64,000 nt of DNA, taken from Streptomyces massasporeus. GTDB taxonomy: Bacteria; Actinomycetota; Actinomycetes; Streptomycetales; Streptomycetaceae. Below, piece after piece: positions 60,651-64,000 of this stretch. The notes under the pieces were generated by a model, which saw only the letters and a list, made by a program, of their open reading frames with translations, was not told where the DNA came from and searched no databases. Made by a program: the position numbers and the translations under genes. The first letter of the stretch is position 1, and every line of letters begins with the position of its first letter. Location of the stretch: assembly GCF_014648995.1 (NCBI RefSeq), contig NZ_BMSE01000002.1:310001-374000 (forward strand). Direction: 5' to 3'.

Positions 60651-61415
60651 TCACAGGCCATCCACCGGGCGCCGGCGCAGCCGGTGCAGCCAGTACTTGA
60701 GGTGCAGGCGCCACGCCGTGTCGTCCTGGCCGACGTACACGCGCGGCAAGGCGTGCGGACCGGTCAGCGGGCCCGGATCGATGGCGCAGGCGTAGGTGTA
60801 CCCCGCTTCCCGTACGGCCTCCACAGCGCGGGCGTCGATCGTGCCGTACGGGTAGCAGAAGCCGTCGACCGGGGTGCCGGTCAGCTCCTTGAGCCGTGCG
60901 CGGCTCTCGGCGACCTCGGCCTTGAGCGTGAGCTCGTCCGCCTTGGTGAGGTCGGCGTGCGCCAGCCCGTGCGAGCCGATCTCCACGCCTTCTGCGGCCG
61001 CGCGCCGGATGCCGTCCCCGGTCAGCAGCGGCTTGCGCGGGCCGAGCGGATCCCAGGCGTTGTCGCCGCCGAGCCGTCCGGGCAGCACGAAGAGGGTCGC
61101 ACCGCAGTCCCAGCGGTGCAGCAGCGGCAGGGCGTCGGTGACGAAGTCGGCGTACCCGTCGTCGAAGGTCAGCCCGACCAGGTTGTGCCCCTCGCCCCGG
61201 GCGCGGGCGGCGAGCAGCTCGGTCACGGACACGCCCCGCAGCCCGCGCCGGCGCAGCCATGCCAGCTGTGTCTCGAGCCGTTCGGGCGTGACCGTGATGC
61301 GGTACGGGTCGTCCGAGCAGTCGCCCACCGAGTGGTACATCGCCACCCAGGGGGCCGGGCCCTTGCGCGGGGCCCGGGGTCTGTCGGTGTCGAGGGAGTC
61401 AACGGAGACGGCCAT
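60651..61415 (-). CDS. Polysaccharide deacetylase (NodB domain)
   Basis: A 254-residue NodB-family deacetylase. The catalytic base motif is TFDDGYADF, the metal-binding motif GSHGLAHADL, and YPYGTIDARAVEAV follows. No signal peptide or membrane helix is evident, so it may act in the cytoplasm or be released with the cell surface. ATG 61415 is chosen with GAAGG upstream; its start overlaps the end of the flippase gene by 17 bases. It probably removes N-acetyl groups from the polysaccharide made by this locus. Confidence 0.88.
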   Translation of the reverse strand: MAVSVDSLDTDRPRAPRKGPAPWVAMYHSVGDCSDDPYRITVTPERLETQLAWLRRRGLRGVSVTELLAARARGEGHNLVGLTFDDGYADFVTDALPLLHRWDCGATLFVLPGRLGGDNAWDPLGPRKPLLTGDGIRRAAAEGVEIGSHGLAHADLTKADELTLKAEVAESRARLKELTGTPVDGFCYPYGTIDARAVEAVREAGYTYACAIDPGPLTGPHALPRVYVGQDDTAWRLHLKYWLHRLRRRPVDGL

Positions 61416-63099
61416 GTGTGAGCCTTCGTGTGACGGCGCGTAGGGAGCGCAGAGCGGACGCGGAACTCTGGGCACCGAAGGCCCAGCTGAGCGGGACGAA
61501 GACGAAGGTCACGGTCAGAAGGCCGGCCGTGAGGCCCGCGGCCGGGGACGGCAGCCGGCTCGTGGCGAACGCCCCCGCGGCCGTGGCGACGGCCGCGGCG
61601 GACACCAGCCTGCCCAGCTCGGCCAGGACCGGCCGGACACGGACCGAGACGCTGTGTGGGCTGTCCGGCCGGCCCGTTCGCAGTCCGGCGAGCAGCAGGG
61701 TCGCCGTGACGGTGATGCCGAGGGCGTTGGCGGCGGCGATCCCCGCCACTCCCCAGGAGTGCACGGAGCCGGCGCCGATCCAGGACGTCACGGCGATGCC
61801 CGCAGCCATCGCGCCGAGGGGGTACCAGCTGGCCCGGCCCGCTGAGAAGTAGGACCGCACGAGGGCGCCCACCAGGGTCTGGCCCAGCAGTCCGAGGGCG
61901 TACACGCGCATGACGTCCGCTGTCGCGGCGGTGTCACCCGAGGTGAACGCGCCCCGCTGGAAGAGCAGTTCGATCATCTGGGGAGCGCAGGCGATCACCG
62001 CGCACATGCCCAGCAGCACCAGCCACGAGGCGAGCGCCAGATCCCGCTCCACGCGGCTGCGGGCCCGCTCGGTGTCGCCGTCCGCAAGAGCGCGCGCCAC
62101 CACCGGGAAGGTGACGGTGCACACCATCAGCGACAGAGTCATCGGGATCTGGGCGACCTTCTGCGCGTAGTTCAGGTGCGAGATGGCACCGGCGGGCAGG
62201 CCGGAGGCGAGGAAGCGCTCCGCGAGGACCTGCGACTGACGGCACAGGGCGAACAGGAGTACCGCGGCGATCAGGGCGAGTTGCATCGGCCGCTCCTCGA
62301 CCACCGACCCGGCGCGGGCGAAGGGCGGCGCAGGCGACGCCAGTCGCCGCCACAGCGACGGCAGTTGCACCGCCACCATCAGACAGCCGCCCGCCGCGAC
62401 CCCGACCGCGGCGGAACGCACGCCCCAGCCCTCGCCGAGGAGGAACATCGAGGCGATGATGCCGGTGTTGTAGGCGACGTAGATCGCCGCGGGTGCGAGG
62501 AAACAGCGATGCGCCCGCAGGGCGGCACTGCAGTACCCGGCGAGCCCGAAGACCAGCACGCAGGCCGCCGTGATCCGGGTGCAGTCGACGGCGAGCCATG
62601 GGTCCGGCAGGCCGGGAGCGAGCGCCCGGACCAGGTAGGGAGCCGTGCCGGCGATCAACGCCGCCACCGCGGCGAGGGCGAGGCAGAGCCGGGGCAGGGT
62701 GGCGCAGACCAGGGCGCGGACCGGGTCGCCCGGTGCACCCCGGGCGCGGCGGGCCAGCGCCATGCTGAACGCCGGGATCAGCGCGATCGCCAGCCCGTCC
62801 TCGATGAGCAGCGTGGCGGCGAACTCCGGAACCGTCCACGCCACCAGAAAGGCGTCCGTGTCGCTCCCGGCGCCGAACAGCCGCGCCAGCGACTGGTCGC
62901 GCACCAGACCGAGCAGTGAACCGGCGATGGACAGCGACGCCGTGACGAGCGCGGCCCTGGCCAGGAAGCTTCCGGAGACCGACGACGACGCCGAGGCCCG
63001 GTCGGCCCCGTCGCCGGTCTTGGCGGCGACACGCGCCGGGGGCACGGTCGCCGCGTCGTCCGTGTCGGAGCCGGGGGACTGCGAAGGCACCACCGTCAT
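61399..63099 (-). CDS. MurJ/Wzx-like lipid flippase
   Basis: A 566-residue MOP-superfamily membrane protein with about 14 helices. LVRDQSLARLFGAGSDTDAFLVAWTVPEF, SHLNYAQKVAQIPMTLSLMV and LLFQRGAFTSGDTAATADVMRVY are MurJ/MviN-type motifs. An Asp/Ser-rich cytosolic extension precedes the first helix. In this operon it is more likely to flip a polysaccharide repeat unit than lipid II, because a dedicated MurJ is usually elsewhere. ATG 63099 overlaps the O-antigen-ligase-like stop by 4 bases (ATGA). Confidence 0.87.
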   Translation of the reverse strand: MTVVPSQSPGSDTDDAATVPPARVAAKTGDGADRASASSSVSGSFLARAALVTASLSIAGSLLGLVRDQSLARLFGAGSDTDAFLVAWTVPEFAATLLIEDGLAIALIPAFSMALARRARGAPGDPVRALVCATLPRLCLALAAVAALIAGTAPYLVRALAPGLPDPWLAVDCTRITAACVLVFGLAGYCSAALRAHRCFLAPAAIYVAYNTGIIASMFLLGEGWGVRSAAVGVAAGGCLMVAVQLPSLWRRLASPAPPFARAGSVVEERPMQLALIAAVLLFALCRQSQVLAERFLASGLPAGAISHLNYAQKVAQIPMTLSLMVCTVTFPVVARALADGDTERARSRVERDLALASWLVLLGMCAVIACAPQMIELLFQRGAFTSGDTAATADVMRVYALGLLGQTLVGALVRSYFSAGRASWYPLGAMAAGIAVTSWIGAGSVHSWGVAGIAAANALGITVTATLLLAGLRTGRPDSPHSVSVRVRPVLAELGRLVSAAAVATAAGAFATSRLPSPAAGLTAGLLTVTFVFVPLSWAFGAQSSASALRSLRAVTRRLTHGRLR

Positions 63100-64000
63100 C
63101 GCGCCAGGGCCTCCTCGGCGCGCTCGCACACCTCGGTGCGGGGCGCCTTCGCACGCGCGTCGCCGGTCAGCGCCCACCACGCTCCGAGCCCCATGGCCAC
63201 GGCGATCAGCACGGTCGAGGGACCGCCGATGTCTCCGTACATGAAGTCGGTCAGCAGCCAGACCAGCAGCCCGCAGGCGACGAGCCCGCAGTCGAGTCCC
63301 GGGCCGCGGTCCCGGACGCGCACCACGCGCCGCACCCCGCACACCAGCAGCGCCAGCCAGCTCCCGGCGAGCGCGAGCAGCCCGATCAGGCCCTGCTCGC
63401 TCAGCACCAGCAGGTACATGTTGTGCGGAGACAGCAGCGGCTGCCTCTGGTACGCGGCTCCCGCGCCTTCGGTCTCGCTGCCCGACGACAGTGCAAGCGT
63501 CGCGTGCCCGTCCCGGTATTCGGGGAAGCCCTTCAGCCCGACACCCGTCAGCGGGTGCTGCCGCCAGATCTCCGTGGCGGACGCCCACAGGGTGTATCGG
63601 TCGACGACGGACTGGTCGGGGGCGTCGGCGACCTGGGCGATGCTGCCGATCCGCTGCTGCAGAAGCACCGAGCCCACGCCGAACCCGCCCACCAGGATCA
63701 CGCCCGCGGCGACCGCGGCCGCGGCCGCCTTGAGCGCGCGCCGCCATCCCGTCAGGACCAGTTGCACGCTGCACGTCAGGACGGTCGCGATCCAGGCTCC
63801 CCGGCTGAAGGAGAGCGCGAGCGGCAGCAGCAGCACCGCAGCGCACGCGGCGGCGGCCACCCGCTGCCGTACGGGCACCCGGCCCAGCGCGATCCCGACC
63901 GCGCACACCAGGCCGAGGGAGACCGCCGTCGCCATGCCCATCACATCGTGCGGCCCGAAGGTGCCCACCGCGCGGATGTTCGCGCCCTGGTAGGAGGCAC
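63096..64000 (-). CDS. Wzy/O-antigen-ligase-like protein (5' end beyond window)
   Basis: The visible C-terminal 301 residues form a membrane protein with at least seven helices and a Wzy_C/O-antigen-ligase pattern: GTFGPHDVMG, then LSFSRGAW, a periplasmic loop with DRYTLWASATEIWRQHPLTGVG and SPHNMYLLVLSEQGL. The reading frame continues past the window edge, so the N-terminus is missing. It probably polymerises or ligates repeat units of the surface polysaccharide. Its stop overlaps the flippase start (ATGA). Confidence 0.85.
   Translation of the reverse strand, partial: ASYQGANIRAVGTFGPHDVMGMATAVSLGLVCAVGIALGRVPVRQRVAAAACAAVLLLPLALSFSRGAWIATVLTCSVQLVLTGWRRALKAAAAAVAAGVILVGGFGVGSVLLQQRIGSIAQVADAPDQSVVDRYTLWASATEIWRQHPLTGVGLKGFPEYRDGHATLALSSGSETEGAGAAYQRQPLLSPHNMYLLVLSEQGLIGLLALAGSWLALLVCGVRRVVRVRDRGPGLDCGLVACGLLVWLLTDFMYGDIGGPSTVLIAVAMGLGAWWALTGDARAKAPRTEVCERAEEALAR

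Noticed and set aside
54798..64000. A secondary-metabolite gene cluster
   Set aside because: There is no PKS, NRPS, terpene or RiPP core enzyme; the genes fit surface-polysaccharide assembly better.

Overview
The window is chromosomal DNA of a Streptomyces or a very close relative. The evidence is the very high GC content with strong third-position bias, frequent GTG starts, 4-base GTGA/ATGA stop-start overlaps, a chaplin gene beside a rodlin remnant, an XRE-DUF5753/DUF397 pair, and several small protein families typical of the genus. The order of chaplin, iol, copA, citA, recD2-like and rbs genes resembles, from memory, the SCO2716-SCO2758 part of the S. coelicolor chromosome. No rRNA, tRNA, prophage or CRISPR was seen.

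Layout. 0-4.1 kb: a secreted GH3 beta-N-acetylhexosaminidase and a LysR regulator divergent from an EamA exporter. 4.1-5.6 kb: an orphan TnpB (IS1341-like) element whose 3' end carries two strong hairpins. 5.6-10.2 kb: a three-gene, translationally coupled sugar-catabolic operon (Gfo/Idh oxidoreductase, DUF993 aldolase-like protein, TIM-barrel isomerase) divergent from its likely LacI regulator. 10.19-11.04 kb: two unrelated minisatellite arrays between convergent genes. 11-20.7 kb: mostly single genes, namely RibD-C reductases, a MarR-GNAT fusion, a sugar isomerase, an MFS exporter, an imine-reductase-like dehydrogenase with a divergent MerR regulator, the XRE/DUF397 pair, a CGNR regulator divergent from an MBL-fold protein, and a cupin.

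20.8-26.8 kb: a complete ribose operon (LacI, rbsA, an rbsC-rbsB fusion, rbsK, rbsD) with twin LacI operators and a strong terminator. 27-32 kb: a membrane-anchored proline-rich protein coupled to a NodB deacetylase/GT2 synthase fusion, a small secreted protein, three decaying genes (GNAT, quinone reductase, ArsR) and two small membrane proteins. 32-40.7 kb: recD2-like helicase, citA, a 650-bp convergent region with RNA-like structure, copA-copZ with a CsoR-type operator, a zinc alcohol dehydrogenase and a small DNA-binding protein.

40.9-46.6 kb: an inositol-catabolic operon (iolC, Cgl0159-type aldolase-like protein, iolD, mmsA) in which iolB has shrunk to a 276-bp remnant that still keeps its translational coupling. 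46.7-53.6 kb: an APC transporter, an unusual extracellular hydrolase/cytosolic ABC ATPase fusion with its permease, and a von Willebrand lipoprotein. 53.6-54.6 kb: the start of a rodlin gene only, then a long wall-anchored chaplin. 54.8-64 kb: a surface-polysaccharide locus with a flavin monooxygenase-like protein and ATP-grasp ligase on one side, and a GH26-like secreted hydrolase, Wzz-like protein, GT4 glycosyltransferase, polysaccharide deacetylase, MurJ/Wzx-like flippase and Wzy/O-antigen-ligase-like protein (cut by the window edge) on the other.

The most noteworthy items are the eroded iolB and rodlin genes, the tandem arrays, the hydrolase-ABC fusion, the TnpB element with its guide-RNA-like end, and the structured region after citA.
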